Of a stretch of 64,000 nt of DNA, positions 8,488-17,905 are shown in pieces. The DNA is from Pseudomonas reinekei (GTDB taxonomy: Bacteria; Pseudomonadota; Gammaproteobacteria; Pseudomonadales; Pseudomonadaceae). The translations under genes were made by a program, and so were the position numbers. How positions within the stretch are numbered: position 1 is the first letter of the stretch; each line of letters opens with the position of its first letter. Location of the stretch: the NCBI RefSeq assembly GCF_001945365.1, contig NZ_MSTQ01000009.1, forward strand, positions 186,001 to 250,000, given 5' to 3'. The notes below the pieces were generated by a model. It had not been told where the DNA came from and did no database searches. It was given only the letters and a program-made list of their open reading frames with translations.

Positions 8488-9309
8488 ATGATTGAGCTGG
8501 CGGAAAAGGTCCAACAGGATTTGGTTGAGGCCATCGATAACGATGACCTGGTTCTGCCGACATTACCGGAAGTGGCGTTGCAGATTCGCAAGGCCGCTGA
8601 AGACCCGGAAATCAGCATCAGCAGTTTGAGCAAAGTGATTGGCCGTGATGCCGCGCTGTCGGCGCGCCTGATCAAGGTGGTTAACAGCCCCTTGCTGCGC
8701 GCGACCCAGGAAGTTACTGACTTGCACACGGCAATCACTCGTTTGGGCATCAATTACAGCAGCAACCTGGCGATCGGCTTGGTCATGGAACAGATTTTCC
8801 ATGCCCGCTCCGAGGTGGTTGAACAGAAAATGCGCGATGTCTGGCGCAAGAGCCTGGAGATTGCCGGCGTCAGTTATGCGCTGTGCCGCACGTACACCCA
8901 ACTCAAGCCTGATCAGGCAGCACTTGGCGGGCTGGTCCATCAGATTGGCGTGTTGCCGATCCTGACCTATGCCGAAGACCACTATGAGCTGCTGGCCGAT
9001 CCGGTCAGCCTCAACCATGTAATTGAGCGCATTCATCCGCTGCTCGGCGACAAGCTGCTCAGGGCCTGGGAGTTTCCGGAGTTGCTGGTGCAGGTGCCGC
9101 TGCTGTATCAGAACTTCAAGCGGCAATCGGCCCGGATCGATTATGTCGACCTGGTGCAGGTTGCCAGCCTGTACTGCCACAAAGACACCGACCACCCGAT
9201 TTCGCGCATCGATCCACTTAGCGTCCCGGCCTTCGTCAAACTCGGGATTGATCTGGACAACCAAGCCAGGTGCGCCGAACTGGAGGAAACGCGGTCGATG
9301 TTTTACTGA
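8488..9309 (+). CDS. HDOD domain protein
   Basis: The 273-residue protein is built almost wholly of an HDOD domain (about residues 20-215), a relative of HD phosphohydrolases that lacks the metal-binding HD pair and is found in signalling proteins. Visible family features are LPTLPEVALQI, SARLIKVVNSPLLR and the GLVHQIGVLPIL segment. There is no attached GGDEF, EAL or receiver domain. The role cannot be told from sequence; relatives influence cyclic-di-GMP, motility or stress pathways. Confidence 0.88.
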   Translation: MIELAEKVQQDLVEAIDNDDLVLPTLPEVALQIRKAAEDPEISISSLSKVIGRDAALSARLIKVVNSPLLRATQEVTDLHTAITRLGINYSSNLAIGLVMEQIFHARSEVVEQKMRDVWRKSLEIAGVSYALCRTYTQLKPDQAALGGLVHQIGVLPILTYAEDHYELLADPVSLNHVIERIHPLLGDKLLRAWEFPELLVQVPLLYQNFKRQSARIDYVDLVQVASLYCHKDTDHPISRIDPLSVPAFVKLGIDLDNQARCAELEETRSMFY

Positions 9310-9323
9310 GCCTGAGCCAGTCC

Positions 9324-9355
9324 TTGTGACGAGGGAGCTTGCTCCCCCTCCACAA
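9324..9355. repeat. REP element, single (GGGAGCTTGCTCCC type)
   Basis: A short palindrome GGGAGCTTGCTCCC in a GTGACGAGG...CCTCCAC frame lies between the converging HDOD and tctE genes. The same subtype reappears as an inverted pair at 46.2-46.4 kb. Confidence 0.7.
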
Positions 9356-9365
9356 AAAGCGGTAA

Positions 9366-10754
9366 TCACTCCCCGGGAATAAAACTCACCCGAACCTTCA
9401 ACCCCGCCTTTTCCCCATCATGCAGGCTGATCTGCGCCAGGTGCGCCCGACAGATCTCGCCGACAATCGCCAACCCCAGGCCTGACCCAGCCACTTGCTG
9501 GTTGCGTCGATAAAAACGCTCGAACACCCGATCACGCTCATCCAGTGGAATCCCCGGACCGTCGTCTTCGACCTCCAGCACCGCTGGCGCCGAAACCCGC
9601 AAAATGACGTTGCCGCCCGACGGCGTGTGGGCCAGGGCGTTGTCCACCAGATTGCTCAACAGCTCGTTCAACAACGTCGGTTCACCGCGCAACCAAACGG
9701 GCTCGTCCGCCTCCAGCGCCAGCGCCACCCCACGTTTGTGGGCCAGTGGTGCCATGGCCATACCCAGTTCACGCGCCAGTTGACTGAGGTCCAGCAACTG
9801 CGCGCCGCCCTCGGCAATCGCCCGGGCGCCGTTTTCGACCCGCGCCAGCGAGAGCAACTGGTTAGCCAGATGAGTCAGACGATCAGTCCCCTGAGCCGCA
9901 GTTTCCAGCGTGCTGCGCCAGGTTTGTGGCTCGGTCGAACGCAAGCCCAGCTCAAGCCGAGCCTTGAGCGCCGCCAGTGGCGTGCGCAGTTCATGGGCGG
10001 CATCGGCAATGAACTGCGCTTGCCGCTCGAATTGCCCGCGCAGGCGTTCGGTAAAGTGATTGAGGGCGCGCACCAGCGGCCATAATTCGTGTTGCACTTC
10101 CACCAGCGGCAACGGCCGCAAGTCATCCGGCTGACGCTCCTCCACCGCCGTGCGCAAGCGCTCCAACGGACGCAAAGCAGCACTGACCGCAAACCACACC
10201 ATCAGTAATGCCCCGACCGCCAGCATGCCCAGACGCAGCAATGTATCTGCCGCCAGGCTGCGGGCCATGCTGACCCGCGCTTCATCGGTTTCGGCCACGC
10301 GGATTTCCGCCATGCCGTTCATGTTCGGTTCGCTGACCGGTTTGAGCAGGCTGACCACACGCACGTTCTGCCCGCGATAAGTCGCATTGTAGAACCGCGC
10401 CAGCGCCGGATAATCATCGGTGCGCGGCGTTCCCGGGGGCGGGCCAGGCAGGTTTTCGTAGCCGGAAATCAGCTTCTGGTTGATGTCATTGACCAGATAA
10501 AATATCCGCCCGGCACTGTCATAGGCGAAGGTGTCTAGCGCCACGTAAGGCACGTCGAGACTGAGGCTGCCGTCGCGTTCGGAGAGGCCCGCCGCGATGG
10601 TCCGCGCCGAGGCGAGCAACGTCCGGTCATAAGCCGTATCGGCCGCTTCGCGACCGTTCCAGTAGGCGCTCAAGCCGCTGGCCAGCATCAACACCACCAG
10701 CAGCACTGCCAGATTCCACAGCAACCGCCAGCGCAGGCTGCTGGGCTTATGCAT
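9366..10754 (-). CDS. tctE: Sensor histidine kinase TctE of the tricarboxylate two-component system
   Basis: The 462-residue kinase has two membrane segments (about 10-32 and 172-192) enclosing a periplasmic sensor part, then a HAMP region, the HisKA box with phospho-acceptor His254 in DAAHELRTPL, and an HATPase domain with DDGPGIP and GSGLGLAIV motifs. It overlaps the response regulator gene by 8 bases. Position opposite tctCBA, and similarity to the TctE/QseC type, make control of tricarboxylate uptake the likely job; the ligand is inferred from context. Confidence 0.88.
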   Translation of the reverse strand: MHKPSSLRWRLLWNLAVLLVVLMLASGLSAYWNGREAADTAYDRTLLASARTIAAGLSERDGSLSLDVPYVALDTFAYDSAGRIFYLVNDINQKLISGYENLPGPPPGTPRTDDYPALARFYNATYRGQNVRVVSLLKPVSEPNMNGMAEIRVAETDEARVSMARSLAADTLLRLGMLAVGALLMVWFAVSAALRPLERLRTAVEERQPDDLRPLPLVEVQHELWPLVRALNHFTERLRGQFERQAQFIADAAHELRTPLAALKARLELGLRSTEPQTWRSTLETAAQGTDRLTHLANQLLSLARVENGARAIAEGGAQLLDLSQLARELGMAMAPLAHKRGVALALEADEPVWLRGEPTLLNELLSNLVDNALAHTPSGGNVILRVSAPAVLEVEDDGPGIPLDERDRVFERFYRRNQQVAGSGLGLAIVGEICRAHLAQISLHDGEKAGLKVRVSFIPGE

Positions 10755-11418
10755 CGCGGCTTTCCAGCAAATAACCGAGGCCGCGGAACGTCACGATGGC
10801 CACCGGCTGGCCGTCGAGTTTCTTGCGCAAGCGGTGCACGTAGATTTCGATGGCGTCGGGGCTGGCCTCTTCGTCGAGACCGAAGACTTGAGAGGCCAGT
10901 TGTTCCTTGCTCATCACCCGACCCGGCCGGGCGATCAACGCTTCGAGCACGGCCTGCTCGCGGGAGGTCAAGGTCAGCAACTCTTCGCCAAGGGTGAAGC
11001 GCCGGGTGTCCAGATCGTAGGCCAGCACGCCGCAGCGTTGCAGGCGCTCACCGCCCAGCACACTGCGGCGCAACAGGGCCTTGACCCGCGCTTCGAGCTC
11101 GGTGAGCTCAAACGGTTTGGCCAGGTAATCATCGGCGCCGAGGTTCAGGCCATGGACCCGGTCCTTGACGTCACTGCGCGCCGTCAGCATCAGCACCGGC
11201 AGGTTCTTGCCCCGCGCACGCAGGCGCGCCAGCACTTCAAAACCATCCATGCGCGGCAAGCCGACATCAAGGATCGCCATGGCGTATTCCTCGCTGCCCA
11301 GCGCCAGGTCGGCCGCCACGCCATCGTGCAGCACATCCACGGTCAGGCCGGTGCTCTTGAGCGCCTGGGCGACACTTTCGGCGAGCTGCAGATGGTCTTC
11401 GACGAGCAGGACACGCAT
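10747..11418 (-). CDS. tctD: Response regulator TctD (OmpR/PhoB family)
   Basis: The 223-residue protein has a receiver domain with phospho-acceptor Asp51 in MAILDVGLPRMDG, the switch Lys in LAKPFELTELEARV, and a C-terminal winged helix ending in FRGLGYLLE. It is read divergently from tctC; the 389-base gap contains an 11-base-period tandem repeat of the sort OmpR/PhoB proteins bind (see the operator entry). It precedes tctE with an 8-base overlap. In other bacteria TctD activates tctCBA when citrate-like acids are present. Confidence 0.9.
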   Translation of the reverse strand: MRVLLVEDHLQLAESVAQALKSTGLTVDVLHDGVAADLALGSEEYAMAILDVGLPRMDGFEVLARLRARGKNLPVLMLTARSDVKDRVHGLNLGADDYLAKPFELTELEARVKALLRRSVLGGERLQRCGVLAYDLDTRRFTLGEELLTLTSREQAVLEALIARPGRVMSKEQLASQVFGLDEEASPDAIEIYVHRLRKKLDGQPVAIVTFRGLGYLLESRDA

Positions 11419-11807
11419 GGATTTTTACCTCATTCAGGGATGGTCGACGCCATTCTTTGGCGCGGAGTTTACAGCGGCATCCGTCGCTGTGAAGCCCGAA
11501 AAACCGTGAAAGCCCGATGAAAGGTTAGCGAAAGGTTCGAGCGTTAGAGTCGATCCACGGAGGTTTTCAATCGTAGCCATCGCTCCTGCTTTGAAATGTA
11601 GCTCCCGAAAAACGCCTTGATGCGTTTTCGCCAATAAGAACAATAACGAGGTACTTCGCCATGCTGCCCACCCAGCGCCAGATTTGCCCGCCCCGCGCCT
11701 ATTCCCGCACCTCATCGTTTACGCTTGCCGGCGCCGTTATCGGCTGCGCGAAGCGAAACCGCCGCACCTGAAACATCCCAAAAACAACAACTCCCGTGGA
11801 GAAAAAA
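11419..11807. other. Intergenic region between divergent tctD and tctC
   Basis: These 389 bases hold no convincing gene. Apart from the tandem repeats at 11489-11540 I see no clear promoter boxes. The AT-poor stretch 11650-11800 immediately before tctC presumably forms its leader, with GGAGA just before the chosen ATG. Confidence 0.6.
11489..11540. promoter_or_regulatory. Candidate TctD operator: two tandem repeat pairs
   Basis: GTGAAGCCCGA (11489-11499) recurs as GTGAAAGCCCGA (11506-11517), and directly after it GAAAGGTTAGC (11519-11529) is followed by GAAAGGTTCGA (11530-11540). The second pair is an exact GAAAGGTT repeat with an 11-base period, the geometry of PhoB/OmpR boxes on one face of the helix. 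It lies 71-122 bases from the tctD start on the path to tctC. Confidence 0.6.
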
Positions 11808-12785
11808 ATGAATCGACCACTGCGCCGTTTCGCCCTCGCCGCCAGCTGCATGCTGTTTGCCGGCCAACTGATGGCCGAGCCCAAGCGCCCGGAATGCATC
11901 GCTCCGGCATCGCCGGGCGGCGGTTTCGACCTGACCTGCAAACTGGCGCAAAGCGCGCTGGTCAACGAAAAACTGCTGACCAAACCGATGCGCGTGACGT
12001 ACATGCCTGGCGGTGTCGGCGCCGTGGCCTACAACGCAGTGGTTGCCCAGCGTCCGGCGGATGCCGGCACGTTGGTGGCCTGGTCGAGCGGTTCGTTGCT
12101 GAACCTGGCCCAGGGCAAGTTCGGCCGTTTCGATGAAAGCAATGTGCGCTGGCTCGCGGCTGTCGGCACCAGTTACGGCGCCATCGCAGTAAAAAGCGAT
12201 TCGCCCTACAAGACCCTCGACGACCTCGTTCAGGCGCTGAAGAAAGACCCGAGCAAAGTGGTGATTGGTTCCGGCGGCACCGTTGGCAGCCAGGACTGGA
12301 TGCAAACCGCACTGATCGCCAAGGCCGCCGGGATCAATCCGCGTGACCTGCGTTACGTCGCCCTCGAAGGCGGCGGTGAAATCGCCACCGCCCTGCTCGG
12401 CGGCCACATTCAGGTCGGCAGCACCGACATCTCCGACTCCATGCCGCACATCGAGAGCGGCGACATGCGCCTGCTGGCGGTGTTCGCCGACAAGCGTCTC
12501 GATGAGCCGGAAATGAAGGACATCCCGACCGCTCGCGAGCAAGGCTACGACATCGTCTGGCCAGTGGTTCGCGGTTTCTACCTCGGGCCAAAAGTCAGCG
12601 ACGAAGACTACGCCTGGTGGAAAGACTCCTTCGACAAACTGCTGGCTTCCCCTGAGTTCGCCAAGCTGCGCGATCAGCGTGAACTGTTCCCGTTCGCCAT
12701 GACCGGCCCGGAACTGGACACCTACGTGAAGAAGCAAGTCGCGGACTACAAAGTGCTGGCCAAAGAGTTCGGCCTGATTCAGTGA
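11808..12785 (+). CDS. tctC: Tricarboxylate-binding periplasmic protein TctC
   Basis: TctC is the extracytoplasmic solute receptor of the tripartite tricarboxylate transporter. I take the ATG at 11808, four codons into the longest frame, because GGAGA precedes it and it places a proper signal peptide (about 1-24, cleavage after LMA) at the beginning. The mature part opens with the family's CIAPASPGGGFDLTC binding-loop segment. About 325 residues is normal. tctB follows 58 bases later. Citrate or a related acid is the expected ligand. Confidence 0.93.
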   Translation: MNRPLRRFALAASCMLFAGQLMAEPKRPECIAPASPGGGFDLTCKLAQSALVNEKLLTKPMRVTYMPGGVGAVAYNAVVAQRPADAGTLVAWSSGSLLNLAQGKFGRFDESNVRWLAAVGTSYGAIAVKSDSPYKTLDDLVQALKKDPSKVVIGSGGTVGSQDWMQTALIAKAAGINPRDLRYVALEGGGEIATALLGGHIQVGSTDISDSMPHIESGDMRLLAVFADKRLDEPEMKDIPTAREQGYDIVWPVVRGFYLGPKVSDEDYAWWKDSFDKLLASPEFAKLRDQRELFPFAMTGPELDTYVKKQVADYKVLAKEFGLIQ

Positions 12786-12843
12786 TCGCCTCTGTCTAGC
12801 GGCTGCGGCTCCGCTTGGCGGAGTCGCGGCAAAGGAGTTCCCC

Positions 12844-13302
12844 ATGCTCTTACAACGCATTTTTGCTTCGGTGCTGTTGCTGGCCTGTCTCGGCCTCGCG
12901 CTGATGGCCTGGCCGTATCAAGCGGCTTTTTCCTATGAACCGGTGGGGCCTCGGGCCTTTCCGCTGTTGATGCTCGGTCTGATGGGCGCGGCGCTGTTGT
13001 ACATGGTGTTCCGTCCGGCACCGATCAAGCACAGTGAGGACGAGCCTCCGCTGGATCGCGAAACCCTGACCAAGATCGGCATCTGCGTAGCGCTGCTACT
13101 GGTGTTCGCCGGCACCTTCGAACCGCTGGGTTTCATCGTCGCCAGCATCCTCATCGGCGTGCCCATGGCCCGTCTGTATGGCGGTCGCTGGGTGCCAAGC
13201 ATCGTGATCATCAGTCTGATGGCCGTCGGCCTCTACCTGCTGTTCGACAAGTTGATGGACGTGCCGCTGCCACTTGGCGTGCTCGACGTTCTGGAGAACT
13301 GA
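12844..13302 (+). CDS. tctB: Small membrane subunit TctB of tripartite tricarboxylate transporter
   Basis: The 152-residue product has four predicted membrane segments (about 5-23, 37-55, 76-94 and 117-138) and matches the small-subunit family TctB, which sits beside the large TctA channel. It is placed between tctC and tctA in the canonical order and its stop is only a base from the tctA start, indicating a single operon with coupled translation. Confidence 0.9.
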   Translation: MLLQRIFASVLLLACLGLALMAWPYQAAFSYEPVGPRAFPLLMLGLMGAALLYMVFRPAPIKHSEDEPPLDRETLTKIGICVALLLVFAGTFEPLGFIVASILIGVPMARLYGGRWVPSIVIISLMAVGLYLLFDKLMDVPLPLGVLDVLEN

Positions 13303-13303
13303 T

Positions 13304-14818
13304 ATGGATACTCTTGGCTATTTGGGTCAGGGCTTCGGCGTCGCGCTGAGCCCGTACAACCTGGTGACCGCACTCTGCGGCACCCTGATCGGCACCGTGG
13401 TCGGCCTGCTGCCGGGCCTGGGGCCGATCAACGGCGTGGCGCTGCTGATCCCCATCGCCTTCGCTCTCGGTCTGCCACCGGAGTCGGCACTGATCCTGCT
13501 GGCGGCGGTGTACCTGGGTTGCGAATACGGCGGCCGGATCAGCTCGATCCTGCTGAACATTCCGGGCGAAGCCTCCACCGTGATGACCACCCTCGATGGC
13601 TACCCGATGGCCCGCAAAGGCCTGGCCGGCGTGGCGTTGTCGCTGTCGGCGTGGAGTTCGTTCATCGGCGCCTTCATCGCCACCTGCGGCATGGTGCTGT
13701 TCGCCCCGCTGCTGGCGAAATGGGCGATTGCCTTCGGACCGGCGGAATACTTCGTGCTGATGGTGTTCGCGATCGTTTGCCTGGGTGGCATGGCCGGCGA
13801 CCGACCGCTGAAAACGTTTATCGCGGCACTGATCGGTTTGTTCCTGTCGACCGTCGGCATCGACGCCAACAGCGGCGTGTACCGTTTTACTGGCGATAAC
13901 ATCCACCTGACCGATGGCATTCAGTTCGTCGTGCTGGTGCTGGGCCTGTTCTCCATCAGCGAAATCCTCCTGCTGCTGGAAAAAACCCACCACGGACAGG
14001 AAGCGGTGAAAGCCACCGGGCGCATGATGTTCAATTTCAAGGAAGCGGCGTCGGTGTTCGTGGTGAACATCCGTTGTGGCGTACTGGGTTTCATCATGGG
14101 CGTGTTGCCCGGTGCCGGCGCGACCCTGGCCAGCGCCGTGGCCTACATGACCGAAAAACGCATGGCGGGTGCCAAGGGTACTTTCGGCCAAGGCGACATG
14201 CGCGGCCTTGCAGCCCCGGAAACCGCCATCGGCGGCGCCGCCTGCGGTGCGTTGGTGCCGATGCTGACCCTCGGCGTTCCGGGCTCGGGCACCACGGCGG
14301 TGATGATCGGCGCCCTGTCGCTCTACAACATCACACCGGGCCCGCTGCTGTTCCAGCAACAACCGGACATCGTCTGGGGCCTGATCGCCTCGTTGTTCAT
14401 CGCCAACGTGATGCTGGTGATCCTCAACATTCCGATGATCCGCATCTTCACCCGCATCCTCGCCGTGCCGAACTGGGCACTGGTACCGGTGATCGCGATC
14501 ATTACCGGGATTGGCGTCTACGCGGTGCACGCCACCACCTTCGACCTGTTCCTGATGATCGGCATCGGCATCTTCGGTTATATCCTGCGCAAGCTGGATT
14601 TCCCGCTGTCGCCGGTGTTGCTGGGCTTCATCCTCGGTGGTTTGATGGAACAAAACCTGCGTCGCGCCCTGTCGATTTCCAACGGTGCACTGGAAATCCT
14701 CTGGTCGAGCCCGATCACGTTCGGTTGCTGGGTGCTGACGGCGATCATGCTGCTGATGCCGCTCATCCGCATCTGGCGCAAACGTTCGGCCGCGCAACGC
14801 GCGATTGCCGATGTCTGA
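13304..14818 (+). CDS. tctA: Large membrane subunit TctA of tripartite tricarboxylate transporter
   Basis: TctA forms the transmembrane pathway of the secondary TTT carrier. Starting at MDTLGYLGQGF (ATG 13304, right after the tctB stop) gives 504 residues with about ten to twelve membrane segments. The two family signatures are present: GLLPGLGPINGVALLIP near residue 30 and its internal-repeat counterpart GVLPGAGATLAS near residue 268. It overlaps the next gene by 8 bases. Confidence 0.94.
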   Translation: MDTLGYLGQGFGVALSPYNLVTALCGTLIGTVVGLLPGLGPINGVALLIPIAFALGLPPESALILLAAVYLGCEYGGRISSILLNIPGEASTVMTTLDGYPMARKGLAGVALSLSAWSSFIGAFIATCGMVLFAPLLAKWAIAFGPAEYFVLMVFAIVCLGGMAGDRPLKTFIAALIGLFLSTVGIDANSGVYRFTGDNIHLTDGIQFVVLVLGLFSISEILLLLEKTHHGQEAVKATGRMMFNFKEAASVFVVNIRCGVLGFIMGVLPGAGATLASAVAYMTEKRMAGAKGTFGQGDMRGLAAPETAIGGAACGALVPMLTLGVPGSGTTAVMIGALSLYNITPGPLLFQQQPDIVWGLIASLFIANVMLVILNIPMIRIFTRILAVPNWALVPVIAIITGIGVYAVHATTFDLFLMIGIGIFGYILRKLDFPLSPVLLGFILGGLMEQNLRRALSISNGALEILWSSPITFGCWVLTAIMLLMPLIRIWRKRSAAQRAIADV

Positions 14819-15854
14819 TCGCTCCCCCTTCAAACTTTGGTGGGGAACCCCGCTGGTCGGCCTGCTGGGCGGTTATCTCGCCAGCCAGGTCGGCTGGCCT
14901 TTGCCGTGGATGGTCGGCTCGTTACTGGCGATCATCCTCGTGCGCTGCCTGACACCCTGGCAACTGGCGGAAATCCCTGGCGGGCGCAAGTGCGGCCAGT
15001 GGATCGTCGGCATCGGCATTGGCCTGCACTTCACCCCGGTGGTGATGGAGCAGGTGCTGAGTCATTTCGGTTTGATCTTCTTCGGTGCGTTGGTCACCAG
15101 CCTGTCGGCCGTGGTCGGTGTCTGGTTGATGCGACGTACCGGTGAGGACCGCGCCACCGCTTTTTTCTCCAGTATGCCCGGCGGCTCCGGGGAGATGGTC
15201 AACCTCGGTGCCCGCAATGGTGCCGTGCTCAGCCGAGTTGCTGCGGGGCAGAGCTTGCGCGTACTGGTCGTCGTATTGTGTGTACCGGCAGCATTCAAAT
15301 ACCTGCTGGGCGACGGAGCACCGATTTCCCATGCTGGCAGTATCGATTGGCGCTGGCTGGCGATTTTATTTCCCGCAGGCGCACTGGCCGCCTGGATATG
15401 GGAGCGTCTGCGTCAACCCAACCCGTGGCTGTTCGGTCCGTTGCTGGTCAGTGCGGCAGTGAGTATCGGTTGGGATTTGCACATCGGCCTACCCAACGGC
15501 GGTAGCCAGATCGGCCAGTGGTTGATCGGCAGCGGTCTGGGCTGTCACTTCAACCGGCAGTTTTTCCGTCGGGCGCCTTCATTCATGGGCCGGACCTTGA
15601 TCGGTACGGTGTTGACCATGTTGATCGCCACGGCAGCTGCATTGGGCTTGAGTGCGCTGACTCACCTGGATCTGCGTTCGCTGACGCTGGGCATGATGCC
15701 GGGCGGGATTGCGGAGATGAGCCTGACGGCGGAGACCCTGCAACTGTCGGTGCCGCTGGTGACGGCGATGCAGGTGATGCGGTTGTTGTTTGTGCTGTTT
15801 CTGGCGGAGCCGTTGTTCAAGTACTGGAACCGAAATCCCGATTCAGACAGTTAG
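14811..15854 (+). CDS. AbrB family membrane protein (PF05145, AbrB-duplication type)
   Basis: The 347-residue membrane protein has two homologous halves of several helices each, with GG(Y/S) and MPGG motifs (SMPGGSGEM, MMPGGIAEM), as in the AbrB_dup family often mislabelled ammonia monooxygenase. The ATG at 14811 lies inside the end of tctA, so it is translationally coupled to the transporter. E. coli AbrB was described as a regulator of aidB, but a transport or accessory role fits this operon better; that is inference. Confidence 0.8.
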   Translation: MSDRSPFKLWWGTPLVGLLGGYLASQVGWPLPWMVGSLLAIILVRCLTPWQLAEIPGGRKCGQWIVGIGIGLHFTPVVMEQVLSHFGLIFFGALVTSLSAVVGVWLMRRTGEDRATAFFSSMPGGSGEMVNLGARNGAVLSRVAAGQSLRVLVVVLCVPAAFKYLLGDGAPISHAGSIDWRWLAILFPAGALAAWIWERLRQPNPWLFGPLLVSAAVSIGWDLHIGLPNGGSQIGQWLIGSGLGCHFNRQFFRRAPSFMGRTLIGTVLTMLIATAAALGLSALTHLDLRSLTLGMMPGGIAEMSLTAETLQLSVPLVTAMQVMRLLFVLFLAEPLFKYWNRNPDSDS

Positions 15855-15865
15855 ACCGAGTCGCG

Positions 15866-15946
15866 CCCTTCGCGAGCAGGCTCGCTCCCACAGTGGATTT
15901 GCGGTGTTCACAAAACCTGTGGGAGCGAGCCTGCTCGCGAAGGGGC
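15866..15946. repeat. REP doublet (GCGAGCAGGCTCGCTCCCACAG type)
   Basis: Two inverted copies of the common Pseudomonas REP separated by about 25 bases lie between the converging AbrB-type gene and ung. Such a pair can fold into one large hairpin and probably ends or protects both transcripts. Confidence 0.92.
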
Positions 15947-15962
15947 CAGCCCGGTCAAACCA

Positions 15963-16655
15963 TCAAACCGGCGGCAATCGCCACTCGATCGGCGTCTCGC
16001 CATTCTGCTCAAGAAACTTGTTGGTGCGGCTGAAGTGCCCGCAGCCGAGGAAGCCGCGATAGGCCGACAGCGGTGACGGGTGCACCGAGGTCAGCACCAG
16101 ATGCTTGGTCGCATCGATCAACTTCTGCTTACTCTGGGCATGAGCGCCCCACAGCATGAACACCAGGTGCGGTTGCTGCTGGCTGACCACTTCGATGATC
16201 CGATCGGTAAAAAACTGCCAGCCCTTGTCCTTGTGCGCATTGGCGTTGGCGCGTTCGACGGTCATGGTGGTGTTGAGCATCAGCACGCCCTGCTCGGCCC
16301 AGCTTTGCAGATAACCGTGGCTGGGGATGTCGATGTTCAGGTCGCGCTTCAACTCTTTGTAAATGTTCACCAGCGATGGCGGTGCCGGCACGCCCGGTTG
16401 CACCGAGAAGCACAAGCCATGGGCCTGGCCCGGGCCGTGGTACGGGTCCTGGCCGAGAATCACGACCTTGACCTTATCCAGCGGCGTGGAATTGAGCGCG
16501 TTGAAAATCATCGGGCCCGGTGGATAGATCTCCTTGCCGGCCGCCCGTTCCTGTTGGAGAAAGTTTCGCAACTCTGTCATGTAGGGCTGGTCGAATTCGG
16601 CACGCAGGGCCTCCTTCCAGCTCGGTTCGAGTTTGATACGGTCATCAGCAGTCAT
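15963..16655 (-). CDS. ung: Uracil-DNA glycosylase Ung (family 1)
   Basis: Ung removes uracil from DNA to start base-excision repair. From ATG 16655 the protein has 230 residues, the usual length; the longer frame merely adds an unlikely seven residues. The catalytic water-activating motif GQDPYHGPGQAHGLCFSV is seen at about residue 65 and the DNA-binding HPSPLSAYRGFLG motif near residue 190. It stands alone, facing the REP doublet at its 3' end. Confidence 0.97.
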   Translation of the reverse strand: MTADDRIKLEPSWKEALRAEFDQPYMTELRNFLQQERAAGKEIYPPGPMIFNALNSTPLDKVKVVILGQDPYHGPGQAHGLCFSVQPGVPAPPSLVNIYKELKRDLNIDIPSHGYLQSWAEQGVLMLNTTMTVERANANAHKDKGWQFFTDRIIEVVSQQQPHLVFMLWGAHAQSKQKLIDATKHLVLTSVHPSPLSAYRGFLGCGHFSRTNKFLEQNGETPIEWRLPPV

Positions 16656-16787
16656 GGTTACATCCGGCAAAAACAATGGGGCGAACCCTAGGAAAGCGCA
16701 TCACGCTTGTCAATTGATCTGACACAGATCCGGCACTTTCCTACACAGCGATCATACTTAACCCTCAATTTCCTGATCGAGGTCACG

Positions 16788-17900
16788 ATGAATCTGCACT
16801 TCGAAGAACTCACCGGCACCGACGGCGCCCGCATCGGCATTGCCACGCTGGATGCCGAAAAGTCGCTGAACGCGCTGTCCTTGCCCATGATCAACGCCTT
16901 GAGCGACAAACTGAACGCCTGGGCCAAGGAGCCGCAAATCGTCTGCGTCCTGCTGCGAGGCAACGGCGCCAAGGCCTTTTGCGCCGGTGGTGAGGTGCGC
17001 AGCCTGGTAGAGGCTTGCCGCGACCATCCCGGCGAAGTGCCGCCCCTGGCCGCGCACTTCTTTGCAGCGGAATATCGCCTGGACTTCAGCTTGCATACTT
17101 ATCCAAAACCGTTGATCTGCTGGGGCCATGGTTATGTGCTCGGCGGCGGCATGGGCCTGCTGCAGGGGGCGAGCATCCGCATTGTCACGCCGAGCAGTCG
17201 ACTGGCCATGCCGGAAATCACCATCGGCCTGTACCCGGACGTCGGCGCCAGTTGGTTCCTGTCACGCTTGCCCGGCAAGCTCGGCTTGTTCCTCGGCCTG
17301 ACCGGCGCCCACATGAACGCGCGCGATGCGATCGATCTGGACCTGGCTGACCGCTTCCTGCTCGACGAGCAACAGGAAGCGCTGATCGAAGGCTTGCTGC
17401 AACTGAACTGGCAGGAACAGACGCCGATGCAACTCAACAGCCTGCTCAAGGCGTTGCAGCAGGAAGCCGTTGCACAGATGCCCGAACCTCAATGGCTGCC
17501 GCGACGCCAGCGCATCGATGAATTGCTGGATGTGAGCGATGTGCGGTGCGCATGGAAAGCCATCAGCCCATTACGCGATGACGCCGACCCGCTGCTCAGC
17601 CGCGCCGCCCGAACCATGAGCGAAGGTTCACCGCTGACCGCCCACCTGGTCTGGGAACAGATCGCCCGCGCCCGCCACCTGTCGCTGGCTGAGGTCTTTC
17701 AGATGGAATACACGCTAAGCCTCAACTGCTGCCGCCATCCGGAATTCAGTGAAGGCGTGCGCGCGCGGTTGATCGACAAGGATCAGAAACCGCACTGGCA
17801 CTGGCCGGACATCAATAACGTGCCGGATGCGGTGGTGGAGGCGCATTTTCATAAGGCGTGGGAGGGGCGGCATCCGTTGGCGGATCTTTCTGGATACTGA
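16788..17900 (+). CDS. Enoyl-CoA hydratase/isomerase family, 3-hydroxyisobutyryl-CoA hydrolase-like
   Basis: I start at MNLHFEELTG (ATG 16788), giving 370 residues. This is longer than ordinary enoyl-CoA hydratases and typical of the 3-hydroxyisobutyryl-CoA hydrolase branch used in valine breakdown. Seen are the oxyanion-hole segments KAFCAGGEVRSL (about 65) and GGGMGLLQG (about 118), the MPEITIGLYPDVGASWFLSRLPG region (about 140) and the C-terminal hydrolase extension. No other valine-degradation gene lies next to it, so the exact substrate is uncertain. Confidence 0.82.
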   Translation: MNLHFEELTGTDGARIGIATLDAEKSLNALSLPMINALSDKLNAWAKEPQIVCVLLRGNGAKAFCAGGEVRSLVEACRDHPGEVPPLAAHFFAAEYRLDFSLHTYPKPLICWGHGYVLGGGMGLLQGASIRIVTPSSRLAMPEITIGLYPDVGASWFLSRLPGKLGLFLGLTGAHMNARDAIDLDLADRFLLDEQQEALIEGLLQLNWQEQTPMQLNSLLKALQQEAVAQMPEPQWLPRRQRIDELLDVSDVRCAWKAISPLRDDADPLLSRAARTMSEGSPLTAHLVWEQIARARHLSLAEVFQMEYTLSLNCCRHPEFSEGVRARLIDKDQKPHWHWPDINNVPDAVVEAHFHKAWEGRHPLADLSGY

Positions 17901-17905
17901 ACGAA

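Noticed and set aside
13211..14833. A 540-residue antisense frame across tctA
   Set aside because: It mirrors the third-position GC bias of tctA, has no ribosome site and low-complexity His/Gln/Asp-rich sequence.
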